34,323 bases of DNA, taken from NCBI GenBank assembly GCA_028823035.1, contig JAPKCI010000044.1, forward strand, positions 1 through 34,323, given 5' to 3'. Both the position numbers and the translations under genes were made by a program. The stretch's first letter is position 1. Every line of letters begins with the position of its first letter. Shown here in pieces: positions 26,504 through 34,323 of this stretch. Below the pieces are notes generated by a model. The model was given only the letters and a program-made list of their open reading frames with translations. It was not told the DNA's origin and did no database searches. The stretch comes from Rubripirellula sp. Lineage in GTDB: Bacteria > Planctomycetota > Planctomycetia > Pirellulales > Pirellulaceae.

Positions 26504-28375
26504 GTGATTCGAATGATTGTGTTGGTCGCTTGTCTCGCAGTTACCGCGATTCCAACCGCCAGCGGCGTTGACCGCTGGACACGCTTTCGAGGCGAAGATG
26601 GAAATGGCGTTGGTAAAGATCACCCCAACTTGCCGACTCGCTGGAGCACCACCGAAAACGTCCGCTGGGCCATCGATCTTCCCGGCTGGGGATGGTCCTG
26701 CCCGATTGTCTGGGGTGATAAGGTTTTTCTGACCACCGTTGTCAGTGACGAACAGAATCTTGCCCCCAGCAAAGGCCTTTATCTGGGACAGGGAGTCCGA
26801 GATCCAGGCAAGGGTCTTCACCATTGGCTGGTTTATTGCTTCGACTTGAACACAGGCAAAGAAATCTGGCAACGGGAAGCCCACAGTGGTCAGCCTCAGG
26901 TTCCCCGGCACCCAAAAAGTACTTATGCAGCGGAAACAGCCACAACAGATGGTGAACGACTCTACGTTCTGTTCGGCGATGTCGGACTGTACTGCTACGA
27001 CCTCGATGGCGGATTACTGTGGTCACGCGAAATTGAACCCCAAAAGACATTCATGGACTATGGCGCAGCAGCGTCTCCTGTCGTTCATGATGGTCAGGTA
27101 TTTGTCGTCTATGACAATCTTGAAAAATCATGGATCGCATCGTTCGATTGCGAAACCGGAAAAGAGCTTTGGAAACAGGAACGCAACGAAACCCATTCAT
27201 GGGCAACCCCGTTGATCTGGAAAAATGAACAACGCACCGAAATCGTAGTTCCCGGAAAAAAGCGCAATCGCAGCTATTCTCTCGCTGGCGACCTGCTTTG
27301 GGAATTCGATGGCCAGATGTCAAATTTGGTCATTCCATCACCCATGAGTGCTCACGGAATGTGCTACATAGCGTCAGGATATGTGGGTGACTCACACCGA
27401 CCGACGTATGCAATCAAGCCAGGTGCAAGCGGAAACATCACGCCGGAAGGAGACTTCTCGGACAGTGAATTCATTGAGTGGTACCAAGGCACTTCGTCTT
27501 CCTACAATCCCAGCCAGACCATTTACGGCGATTATCTTTACACGCTCTATGATCAAGGATTCTTGACCTGTCATGATGCTCGAACCGGTGAACAGGTCTA
27601 TGGAAAAAAACGGTTTTCACCATCAGGCTCTTTCACGGCATCTCCCTTTGCCTACAATGGATACCTGTTTTGTCTCAGTGAAGACGGACTGACGTACGTG
27701 ATCAAAGCGGGTGAAGAGTTCGAAATCGTAGCACGCAACGAACTCGATGAACTTTGCATTGCCTGCCCCGCTGTGGTCGGCGATAAAGTACTGATCCGAA
27801 CTGCTTCGAAACTGTACTGTCTGTCGGAAGGATCGAAACTTGATCCTGCCATGGCGGCCCAATTGAAACCAAGGCGTCCCTCGACCGCAATCAATGACAT
27901 CTGGGCAGCCGCATCCGCCGGGGACGATGCCGCCATCAAACGATTTCTTGAATCCGGTATTTCGGTCAATGCCAAACAGGGACGCCGCGGCGCAACTCCA
28001 CTCCGAAACGCTATTTTGCACGGTCACCCAAGCTCTGCCCAATTGCTGATCGAACGCGGCGCCGATGTCACCATGAGCGGACCGGATGGCAACACTCCGC
28101 TACATCTGGCAGCTTTTTTCGGTGACGAATCTCTGGTCAAACTGCTGCTGGAAAAAGGAGCCATGGTCGAGACAAAGAATGCCAAGGGCGAGACCGCCAA
28201 AGATATCGTGTCGAAAGAATGGGATGCCCAATTAGCAAAAACCTATGAAGGCGTTGGCGGATCACTGAATCGGGAATTCGATTTGCCTTTGCTTCAAAAA
28301 ATCCGCCCACAAATTGCTTCCTTGCTAGAACAACACACCTCAGCAACAACTGAAGACAGTGCCCCACCCAAGTAG
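26504..28375 (+). CDS. Exported PQQ-like beta-propeller fused to ankyrin repeats
   Basis: A 623-residue protein from the GTG at 26504, chosen because GGAG (26493-26496) lies seven bases upstream and the signal peptide IRMIVLVACLAVTAIPTASG follows at once. An in-frame ATG at 26447 would add 19 residues, and ATG 26513 is also possible. The mature protein opens with RWTRFRGEDGNG and has propeller repeats such as CFDLNTGKEIWQRE, CYDLDGGLLWSRE and SFDCETGKELWKQE. From about residue 463 come ankyrin repeats: IWAAASAGDDAAIKRFLE, GATPLRNAILHGHPSSAQLL and GNTPLHLAAFFGDESLVKLL. An ankyrin domain on an exported propeller suggests protein-protein docking outside the cytoplasm. The gene lies downstream of a terminator candidate, so it probably has its own promoter. 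Confidence 0.87.
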   Translation: MIRMIVLVACLAVTAIPTASGVDRWTRFRGEDGNGVGKDHPNLPTRWSTTENVRWAIDLPGWGWSCPIVWGDKVFLTTVVSDEQNLAPSKGLYLGQGVRDPGKGLHHWLVYCFDLNTGKEIWQREAHSGQPQVPRHPKSTYAAETATTDGERLYVLFGDVGLYCYDLDGGLLWSREIEPQKTFMDYGAAASPVVHDGQVFVVYDNLEKSWIASFDCETGKELWKQERNETHSWATPLIWKNEQRTEIVVPGKKRNRSYSLAGDLLWEFDGQMSNLVIPSPMSAHGMCYIASGYVGDSHRPTYAIKPGASGNITPEGDFSDSEFIEWYQGTSSSYNPSQTIYGDYLYTLYDQGFLTCHDARTGEQVYGKKRFSPSGSFTASPFAYNGYLFCLSEDGLTYVIKAGEEFEIVARNELDELCIACPAVVGDKVLIRTASKLYCLSEGSKLDPAMAAQLKPRRPSTAINDIWAAASAGDDAAIKRFLESGISVNAKQGRRGATPLRNAILHGHPSSAQLLIERGADVTMSGPDGNTPLHLAAFFGDESLVKLLLEKGAMVETKNAKGETAKDIVSKEWDAQLAKTYEGVGGSLNREFDLPLLQKIRPQIASLLEQHTSATTEDSAPPK

Positions 28376-28481
28376 TGATCTGGTGACTCGCGTTCTGGTT
28401 ACTGGCTCGATTACACTGAAATCAACGTCAGCCGGTTGTCGCTTTTAGCAATGATGTCGCCAAGCCCGTTCGAGATGCTGA

Positions 28482-28495
28482 ATGCATAAATGCAT
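28482..28495. promoter_or_regulatory. Paired ATGCAT palindromes upstream of a sulfatase gene
   Basis: ATGCAT occurs at 28482-28487 and 28490-28495, separated by AA, so the whole 14 bp is nearly symmetric. It lies about 150 bp upstream of the sulfatase start, in the 270-bp gap 28376-28645. A TACAAT hexamer (28592-28597) could be a -10 box, but no acceptable -35 box sits at the right distance. No other feature is visible in the gap. The operator role is inference. Confidence 0.25.
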
Positions 28496-28645
28496 ACCGA
28501 GACTGGGATTCCGTCGCGGGTCAGTGGTTTCCGATTCAACGAAGACTCGGAAATCGAGTGGCAGTCGTCTGTAGTTTGAGGATTTCTGACTTACAATGGT
28601 AATTGGCATCCCCAACCCCATGCTTCCGTCCTCACGAGAAATGAT

Positions 28646-30184
28646 ATGCCCCGTGCACTGTGGACTTCGGTCCTGATTGCCTGTTTTACGGTTCTGACCT
28701 CCACCGCTCGCAGTGAAACGCCGAACGTAGTTGTGATCATGGCCGATGACCTTGGTTATGGTGATCTGTCTTGCTACGGTGCCACCTCGCTTGAAACGCC
28801 CCATATCGATCAACTTGCCGCCGGTGGATTGCGATTCACCAACGGTTACTGCTCTGCGTCAACTTGCACACCAACCCGTTACTCGATGTTGACCGGTACC
28901 TACGCCTTTCGCGGCGAACGCACCGGTATCGCGCCACCTACTGCTCCGGCCATCATCAAGGCCGGAACTGAGACCGTCGCCACCATGCTTCAGCGAGCCG
29001 GGTACGCAACTGCCGTGATCGGCAAATGGCACCTGGGTCTGGGTGGACCAGAAGGTCCAGACTGGAATGGCGATCTGAAACCGGGTCCTCTGGAGATCGG
29101 GTTTGATACCTGCTTCCTGTTACCCACCACCAATGACCGAGTGCCACAGGTTTATGTTCACGACCATCGGGTACCCAACCTTGACCCTGCAGACCCACTG
29201 TGGGTGGGCAGGAAAAAACCCAGCCCTGACCATCCAACCGGTCAGACCCATCGTGACACTCTCAAGATGGACTGGTCCCACGGTCACAACTCAACGATTC
29301 ACAATGGCATCAGTCGGATCGGGTTCTACACCGGTGGACACGCTGCCCGATTCCGTGATGAAGATCTCGCTGACAAATGGGTAGAAAAATCGGTTGAGTT
29401 CATCGAGGATCATCAAAAAGAACCTTTTTTTCTGTTCTTCTCTTCGCACGACATTCATGTCCCGCGAATACCGCACGAGCGTTTTCAGGGAAAAACATCA
29501 CTCGGCTTCCGAGGTGACGCCATCATCGAACTCGACTGGTGTGTTGGTGAATTGATGAAAACGTTGGATCGACTGAACTTGACCGAGAAAACGCTGGTCG
29601 TTTTCTGCAGCGACAACGGCCCAGTGATGGATGACGGCTACAAAGACGAAGCACTTGAAAAAGTCGGAAATCATCGGGCAGGTGGTCCTTTCACAGGCGG
29701 AAAATACAGCATCTACGAAGGCGGCACACGCACTCCCTTCATCACATCGTGGAAAGGACGCATTGCTCCGGGAACCAGCGACGAAGTGGTCTGCACCATC
29801 GACTTGGCAGGCAGTCTGGCTGCCTTGACCGACCAGAAGCTTACCTCCGATGGATACCTCGATAGCTTCGACGTGATCGGCGCCATGCTTGGCGACAAAG
29901 ACGCCAAAGGTCGCGATCATCTGGTGCAACAGGACAACGGCAACAACGGAACGCTGGCCTTACGAAGCGGCAACTGGAAACTTCACCGGTACGGTAAGAA
30001 TTTTGCTCGTAATGTTGTGGTGGAAAAACAACTAGCCAACACCAAGGTGCAAAAACTCCAGCTATTCAATCTGGAAAAGGATCCTTCGGAAAAGAAAAAC
30101 GTGATTGCTGAACATCCCGAAGTTGCGGAACGATTGAAGAAACAACTCGATGACATCGTTCAATCGGGGCGTAGTCGCTCTTGA
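28646..30184 (+). CDS. Exported arylsulfatase-type sulfatase
   Basis: A 512-residue type I sulfatase with signal peptide (about 1-23, ending TARS). Metal ligands are in IMADDLGYGD (34-35 are the Asp pair). The active-site sequence C74-T-P-T-R78, then MLTG, is canonical for formylglycine conversion. GKWHLGLGG, FSSHDIHVPR and FCSDNGP complete the expected active-site set. It would hydrolyse a sulfate ester, probably on a polysaccharide, but the substrate cannot be told from sequence by eye. Length is normal for the family. It follows the propeller-ankyrin gene by 270 bp and is probably a separate transcript, convergent with the sulfatase at 30295. Confidence 0.93.
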   Translation: MPRALWTSVLIACFTVLTSTARSETPNVVVIMADDLGYGDLSCYGATSLETPHIDQLAAGGLRFTNGYCSASTCTPTRYSMLTGTYAFRGERTGIAPPTAPAIIKAGTETVATMLQRAGYATAVIGKWHLGLGGPEGPDWNGDLKPGPLEIGFDTCFLLPTTNDRVPQVYVHDHRVPNLDPADPLWVGRKKPSPDHPTGQTHRDTLKMDWSHGHNSTIHNGISRIGFYTGGHAARFRDEDLADKWVEKSVEFIEDHQKEPFFLFFSSHDIHVPRIPHERFQGKTSLGFRGDAIIELDWCVGELMKTLDRLNLTEKTLVVFCSDNGPVMDDGYKDEALEKVGNHRAGGPFTGGKYSIYEGGTRTPFITSWKGRIAPGTSDEVVCTIDLAGSLAALTDQKLTSDGYLDSFDVIGAMLGDKDAKGRDHLVQQDNGNNGTLALRSGNWKLHRYGKNFARNVVVEKQLANTKVQKLQLFNLEKDPSEKKNVIAEHPEVAERLKKQLDDIVQSGRSRS

Positions 30185-30222
30185 TCCAAGCCTTGACCGA
30201 AACGCTGGTGCCGGTGGCTACC

Positions 30223-30238
30223 GTCAGAAATATCTGAC
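30223..30238. terminator. Small perfect hairpin between convergent sulfatase genes
   Basis: GTCAGA (30223-30228), loop AATA, TCTGAC (30233-30238) lies in the 110-bp gap between two convergent sulfatase genes. The symmetric placement suits a shared terminator, but the stem is only six pairs and no T-run follows on either strand. Confidence 0.3.
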
Positions 30239-30294
30239 TGCCAGCGGCATTGCGTTGCCATTGGACAGAATCAATAACTCGTCAAGCTGAGTTG

Positions 30295-31845
30295 TTACGG
30301 AGTCGCAGGCACCAGAGGCGTTTTGCCATCGTCTGGTGACACCGGATACAGAGCTTCATGTGATTCAAGGCCCGATTTCAGTTTCTCGATCATCTCTCGC
30401 AACACCACCGGTTCCTGATCGGCCAGATTCGTTGATTCGAATGGATCTGATGCCAGATTGTAAAGCTGGTAGTGACCACCCTCAGATCCCTTTGACGGAA
30501 TGTAGTGGTAAATCACTTTCCAATCCCCATCCCTGTACGTGGTGAAGTAGTCGCTTCGATGGGGCGAATGCGGATAGTGCATCAGAAAGACTTCTTCGCG
30601 TGAATCATCAGGTTCGGCGGTCAGCAGCTTCGACAGATCGACCCCATCCACAGTGTGACCCGCAGGTGACGTAGCTCCCGTCAATTTGGCGATCGTGGGA
30701 TACAGATCCTGCACGGCGGCAACTTGGGTTTGCAGCGTCCCCGCTGGGATCACCAACTGTTGCTGATTAACATTGTTAGTACTTTCTTTTGCCCATGCTG
30801 CAATGAACGGTACTCGCATTCCACCTTCGTAGTGGGCTCCTTTTTTGCCACGCAGTGGAGCTGCACAGGCCACCACATGCTGATGCCCCAATGGAGCGTC
30901 GGAACCATTGTCACCCAGAAAGAATACGAGTGTGTTTTCCGAAACACCCAATGCATCGAAATGATCCAGCAAATCACCCAGTGACTTGTCCATCCCCTCG
31001 ATCAACGTCGCAAATGCCTGAGCATTTTTCGACTTGCCGGAATCCTTGTAGTGGTCCGCAAATCGTGGATCTGAGTGAAAGGGTGCGTGTACGGCATAAT
31101 GAGACATGTACAAGTAAAACGGCTGTCTCTGCTGGACCGATTCCGAAACCCGTTTCTTGGCCTCACGCGTGATCGCCTCCGTCAAAAACATGTCGGACCC
31201 GTGATACTTTTTTAGATGAGGAACAGCGTGGTGCGTGCGTTTGGTACCCAAGCCGTAATTTTCTTCACCGTAATAACTGCCCGGTGCACCAAACGAGGCG
31301 CCACCGACATTCACATCAAAGCCAAGATTCAAGGGTTCGGATCCTTCGGAACTATCAGGCCCAAAATGTCCTTTGCCGACATGAATGGTGTGATACCCTG
31401 CCTTGCGCAGCAGCCTCGGTAACGTCACACTGCCGCTGTTCAGACCTTGCCAATTCCAGTCCGGCGGACCGTGGGGGCCGCGATTGTCATTTCGCGGATT
31501 GATCCAGTTGGTCGCATGGTGCCTGGCCGCATTTTGACCGGTCATGATCGAAATGCGTGTCGGGGAACAGACACTCATGGCGTAAAAATTGTTGAATCGG
31601 ACCCCTTTGGCTGCCAACCGCTGCATGTTTGGCGTGCGGTAATAGTCATTCAGCGGGTAACGCTTTGGTTTTCCCTGTTCATCGGTCAGGAACGGCACTG
31701 ACGTGTCCATCACTCCCATATCGTCTACCAGAAAGACGACGATATTGGGTGCGGTTTCCGCCGCACGGGCAACCGACCCTCCATTCCCTAATGACAAGAA
31801 CAGGACGACGGCCAGGCTGGCAGCCAGCAGTTTGTTGGTATTCAT
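30295..31845 (-). CDS. Exported arylsulfatase-type sulfatase
   Basis: A 516-residue sulfatase; ATG 31845 gives a clear signal peptide (about 1-29, ending SVARA). The frame also extends to a TTG at 31887, inside a strong hairpin, which I reject as a start. VFLVDDMG (41-42 Asp pair), the canonical active site C93-S-P-T-R97, SHYAVHAPFH and FFLGDNGSD are the expected motifs. The usual GKWH is GKGHFG here, keeping Lys and His. The family acts on sulfate esters in the periplasm or outside the cell. It lies 152 bp downstream of the S9 peptidase gene on the same strand and may share its promoter if the intervening hairpin does not end transcription. Confidence 0.93.
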   Translation of the reverse strand: MNTNKLLAASLAVVLFLSLGNGGSVARAAETAPNIVVFLVDDMGVMDTSVPFLTDEQGKPKRYPLNDYYRTPNMQRLAAKGVRFNNFYAMSVCSPTRISIMTGQNAARHHATNWINPRNDNRGPHGPPDWNWQGLNSGSVTLPRLLRKAGYHTIHVGKGHFGPDSSEGSEPLNLGFDVNVGGASFGAPGSYYGEENYGLGTKRTHHAVPHLKKYHGSDMFLTEAITREAKKRVSESVQQRQPFYLYMSHYAVHAPFHSDPRFADHYKDSGKSKNAQAFATLIEGMDKSLGDLLDHFDALGVSENTLVFFLGDNGSDAPLGHQHVVACAAPLRGKKGAHYEGGMRVPFIAAWAKESTNNVNQQQLVIPAGTLQTQVAAVQDLYPTIAKLTGATSPAGHTVDGVDLSKLLTAEPDDSREEVFLMHYPHSPHRSDYFTTYRDGDWKVIYHYIPSKGSEGGHYQLYNLASDPFESTNLADQEPVVLREMIEKLKSGLESHEALYPVSPDDGKTPLVPATP

Positions 31846-31874
31846 GCCAACATCATAACCAGCGGCGATCGCTT

Positions 31875-31901
31875 CATGCCAATGCAACCTGCATTGGCAT
31901 G
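31875..31901. other. Perfect 12-bp stem hairpin between two - strand genes
   Basis: CATGCCAATGCA (31875-31886), loop ACC, TGCATTGGCATG (31890-31901) is a perfect inverted repeat. On the - strand it lies about 30 bases upstream of the sulfatase ATG and about 97 bases past the S9 stop. No U-tract follows on that strand, so a simple intrinsic terminator is not supported. It could be an operator, an mRNA 5' stabiliser or a processing site. Confidence 0.75.
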
Positions 31902-31971
31902 GATAACGGACGGGAAATCATCGGTGTTTTGGTTTCACAGAAATCCACACCGGCGCTCGCAATTGGGAATG

Positions 31972-31981
31972 AGGCATGCCT
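31972..31981. promoter_or_regulatory. 10-bp perfect palindrome AGGCATGCCT past the S9 gene
   Basis: AGGCATGCCT lies 17 bases downstream of the S9 stop on the - strand, within the same 152-bp gap as the strong hairpin. It is self-complementary with no loop, so it is more like a protein-binding site than an RNA hairpin. No function can be assigned. Confidence 0.2.
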
Positions 31982-31997
31982 GATTTTCCACCTCGCT

Positions 31998-34091
31998 TCA
32001 CTCTTTTTCAGCTGGCATGCCGAGCGCCTTACGATAATCAATTCGCATCGCCGGTGATTTTTCTGCCTTATCCTTGAGAAAGTGCTCCATCCATCGCAAC
32101 ATTCGAAGGTTGTAATCGAATCGTGCAGCCGCTTTGCGATTGCCATGCCCTTCTCCCTCATACAGAACCAATCGAACAGGTGCCTGTTTCAGCGTCTTGA
32201 GATGGCGATGAAATTCCAATGACTGGGAAGGATGAACACGTGGATCTTCTTTTCCGTGCATGATCAACGTGGGTGTCTGATTCTTTTCGATGTGTCGGAT
32301 TGGACTGCTTTCCAAAAAGTAATTCCAGTCGTCCCACAGGTGTTTGCGATGGTGAACCAGGAACATCTCCTCAGGAATGTCTGTCGTACCAACCTTGGAA
32401 ACATTGTCACTGATGCCGACAAACATCACGCTGGCAGCAAAGCGATCGGAATAAAATGTCGAGCACCAGGCGGATGCGTAGCCGCCGTAAGAACCCCCTG
32501 TCACGCCCACCGCATCGGGGTCGGTAATACCAGCGTCGATCAGGTGATCAACACCGGCGATTAAATCACTGAATTCCTTCCCCGCTGCATCGGATTGCCC
32601 CATCATCGAAAACTCCACACCGCGACCCGTGCTGCCACGGTAATTGGGATAGAACACGGCGAACCCCCGTCCGGCAGCAACTTGACCGGGCCGTGAATAG
32701 CTTGTCAGCCATGCATTGGACTCGTGAGACTCTGGTCCTCCGTGCACATACATGATCGTGGGGTATTTCTGACCCGAAACGTAATCCAGCGGGTAGATCA
32801 GGATGCCCTGTAATTCCAGGCCATCCTCGCCCTTCCATGTCACAACCGTCTGACGGGCAAATGTCTTATCTTTGAGCCAGGGATTCGAGTCGGTCATCCG
32901 TTGCGGCTTCTGACTCGCCTTGTCAGACAGAAAGATCTCGGTTGGATAAGTGGCTGCGCTGCCGAGAAAGGCGAATGCGTTGTGATCATCCGACGCCGTG
33001 AATTCTTTAAAAACTGGATCACCATCCCCGCCCGGGGCAAGCAAATCGGTGACGTCACCCTCGAGAGTCACTATCCCGAATCTTGACGTAATGCCCTCAG
33101 CCGCCAACCAATACAACGTGGAATTATCTTTCCATGAAATCGTGTGCACATGAGCTTTCAGCCCGGGTATCAGGTCGACTAACCCAGACTCCTCGTGAAC
33201 GGAAGTCACCATCAACCGACCTTCTTCCGGATCGTGAATGTCGACTGCAGAAACGATTGCCAAATGCTCACCGTCAGGACTCCAACTGACCTGACCCAGC
33301 TTGCCCGGGTTGTTCAACGAACGAATCACTTTCCCCGATTCGGCGTTTACAACAAAGACCCGTTTCTGCATGTAACTGTCATCCACCGAGGGCGTTGGTG
33401 CCAGAACAACCATCAATTCGTCACCATCTGGATTCCACAATACCGAAATCGCGGAACCGTTCAGATCAAGCATCCGTGGCTTTGGCTGTTTTGCATCACG
33501 CCCCGAATCACCCTCGAGTGCTGCAACCCAAACCCGAGTCGGCAGCCAATCTTCTTCATAGATCTCCTGATTGAATCCTTCATCCTCCAAATCCTGAATC
33601 GCATCATCCTGTTCTTCTTTGGCGAGAAATGCGACGTGATTTCCATCGTCCGAAATATCAAAACTGCCCATCGATGTGGGCGTGCCAAGCACACGCACCG
33701 ACTCGCCACCATCAATCGGGATGCGGTACAACGACTTCATCTTGTCATCCGACCGCTTAGAGGTGTAATAAATCGATTTACCATCGGGGGACCATTGTGG
33801 CGAACTGATCGAAACTTCACCTGTGATGAAAGGCCTCGTCACGCCCGTTTGCCGATCCATGACATGCAACTCGTACCATGCAGACCCATCGTCATCCTGC
33901 AAGGGGCGGCGTGGCACGGCCAGAAGATAAGCGATGTGCTTTCCATTGGGCGACATTTCTGCCCCAGTCACATACTCCAAATGGGCAATGTCCTTTGGTT
34001 CAATCAGACGGTTGTTCTGACCATAAACCATGTCCGGAGCGAACCAGACAAGGGCAATGAGGCAGAGGGGCAAAGCATGTCGAAATGGCAT
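31998..34091 (-). CDS. S9 family (prolyl oligopeptidase-type) serine peptidase
   Basis: A 697-residue exported peptidase with signal peptide (about 1-24, ending MVYG). Residues about 35-400 form a TolB/PD40-like propeller (SPQWSPDGKSIYYTS, VSWSPDGEHLAIVS). Residues about 415-675 are the alpha/beta-hydrolase catalytic domain. The triad is visible: Ser534 in GGSYGGY, Asp616 in GKEDPRVH and His649 in GEGHGN; YVHGGPESH (448-456) supplies the oxyanion region. The family releases dipeptides or short peptides, probably from periplasmic peptides here. A Glu/Asp-rich insert is at about 158-182. The gene has 232 bp of upstream sequence to the window end and is the first visible gene of its strand group. 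Confidence 0.93.
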   Translation of the reverse strand: MPFRHALPLCLIALVWFAPDMVYGQNNRLIEPKDIAHLEYVTGAEMSPNGKHIAYLLAVPRRPLQDDDGSAWYELHVMDRQTGVTRPFITGEVSISSPQWSPDGKSIYYTSKRSDDKMKSLYRIPIDGGESVRVLGTPTSMGSFDISDDGNHVAFLAKEEQDDAIQDLEDEGFNQEIYEEDWLPTRVWVAALEGDSGRDAKQPKPRMLDLNGSAISVLWNPDGDELMVVLAPTPSVDDSYMQKRVFVVNAESGKVIRSLNNPGKLGQVSWSPDGEHLAIVSAVDIHDPEEGRLMVTSVHEESGLVDLIPGLKAHVHTISWKDNSTLYWLAAEGITSRFGIVTLEGDVTDLLAPGGDGDPVFKEFTASDDHNAFAFLGSAATYPTEIFLSDKASQKPQRMTDSNPWLKDKTFARQTVVTWKGEDGLELQGILIYPLDYVSGQKYPTIMYVHGGPESHESNAWLTSYSRPGQVAAGRGFAVFYPNYRGSTGRGVEFSMMGQSDAAGKEFSDLIAGVDHLIDAGITDPDAVGVTGGSYGGYASAWCSTFYSDRFAASVMFVGISDNVSKVGTTDIPEEMFLVHHRKHLWDDWNYFLESSPIRHIEKNQTPTLIMHGKEDPRVHPSQSLEFHRHLKTLKQAPVRLVLYEGEGHGNRKAAARFDYNLRMLRWMEHFLKDKAEKSPAMRIDYRKALGMPAEKE

Positions 34092-34253
34092 ATTTCAAAC
34101 CTTGTTCAGAAAGCCGGAACGCAAGACCAGACTGCGGCCCTGGGGCGGCAAGACAATGAAGCAGATAGTCTAGCAGAGCCGCATAGCCAGCAACCTGCCA
34201 TCTCCCACTAAGATCCGCGTCTCATCCCCTTCAAGATCAGTGCTTCAACAGTA

Positions 34254-34301
34254 CCCATTGCCACAGCGGCCCATTGCCAGAACCGCCCATTGCCAATGCA
34301 G
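34254..34301. repeat. 16-bp tandem repeat, three degenerate copies
   Basis: CCCATTGCCA recurs at exactly 16-bp steps (34254, 34270, 34286), each followed by six variable bases. It lies upstream of the S9 gene on its promoter side. The core resembles half of the hairpin at 31875-31901 (GCCAATGCA also occurs at 34292-34300). Nothing else is recognisable between 34092 and the window end. Confidence 0.75.
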
Positions 34302-34323
34302 TTCAAGGTAGAATGGCATATCC

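Noticed and set aside
28592-28597. TACAAT as a -10 promoter box for the sulfatase at 28646
   Set aside because: The only TTGA-like hexamer nearby is about 10 bp away rather than 16-18 bp, so the promoter is not supported.
33195-34211. Long + strand open frame (338 codons) opposite the S9 peptidase
   Set aside because: It is antisense to a gene with an intact catalytic triad, and its translation is Cys/His/Arg/Gln-rich with no domain or signal peptide.
34084-34321. Direct repeat AATGGCATAT (34084-34093 and 34312-34321) and a 24-codon - strand frame starting MPF at the far copy
   Set aside because: The shared 10 bp could be chance, and the short frame runs through the tandem repeat with no ribosome-binding site; too weak to call a gene.

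Overview
The window looks like a chromosomal segment from a planctomycete (Planctomycetota, probably a Pirellulales- or Planctomycetales-type lineage; the genus cannot be resolved by eye). The evidence is the gene-family mix: ECF sigma factors paired with FecR-type anti-sigma/sensor proteins, planctomycete cytochrome proteins (DUF1549/DUF1553 and DUF1587/DUF1592/DUF1588/DUF1585), their Tat-signal partners (DUF1501, DUF1552), a DUF1559 pseudopilin-like protein with the H-X9-DG tail, several sulfatases, and many exported PQQ-like beta-propellers. No rRNA, tRNA, transposase, integrase or CRISPR array was seen.

Region A (about 361-10505, + strand) is a sigma/FecR-led gene train: ECF sigma factor, FecR protein, PQQ-like propeller, a lysine-rich repeat protein, a DUF1549/DUF1553 cytochrome protein, a DUF1501 Tat-signal protein, and after a structured gap a double-NIPSNAP protein. 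The FecR, propeller and lysine-rich proteins share a short helical-hairpin motif. A six-copy 14-bp tandem repeat follows the lysine-rich gene. Region B (10655-11662, - strand) is one exported TolB-like propeller, convergent with region A and divergent from region C.

Region C (11943-26363, + strand) is a second, much tighter sigma/FecR train: DUF1559 protein, sigma factor, FecR, sulfatase fused to a cytochrome-like tail, Vgb-like propeller with two CXXCH motifs, PQQ propeller with an inserted EF-hand pair, DUF1592-type cytochrome, DUF1552 Tat-signal protein and another PQQ propeller. Seven consecutive genes (13165-24984) are joined by 4-bp ATGA or 1-bp TGATG overlaps, and a terminator-like hairpin follows the last propeller. 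Region D (26504-30184, + strand) has a PQQ propeller fused to ankyrin repeats and a canonical sulfatase. Region E (30295-34091, - strand) holds an S9-family peptidase and another sulfatase, with a perfect 12-bp hairpin between them.

Taken together, two paralogous sigma/FecR pairs each head a train that encodes a propeller, a CXXCH-containing PSD-type protein and a Tat-exported partner. Train 2 adds a sulfatase with its own heme-type motif. A reasonable inference is that these are alternative extracytoplasmic programmes linking sulfated-substrate breakdown with redox proteins at the cell surface or periplasm. The substrates and signals cannot be read from the sequence.
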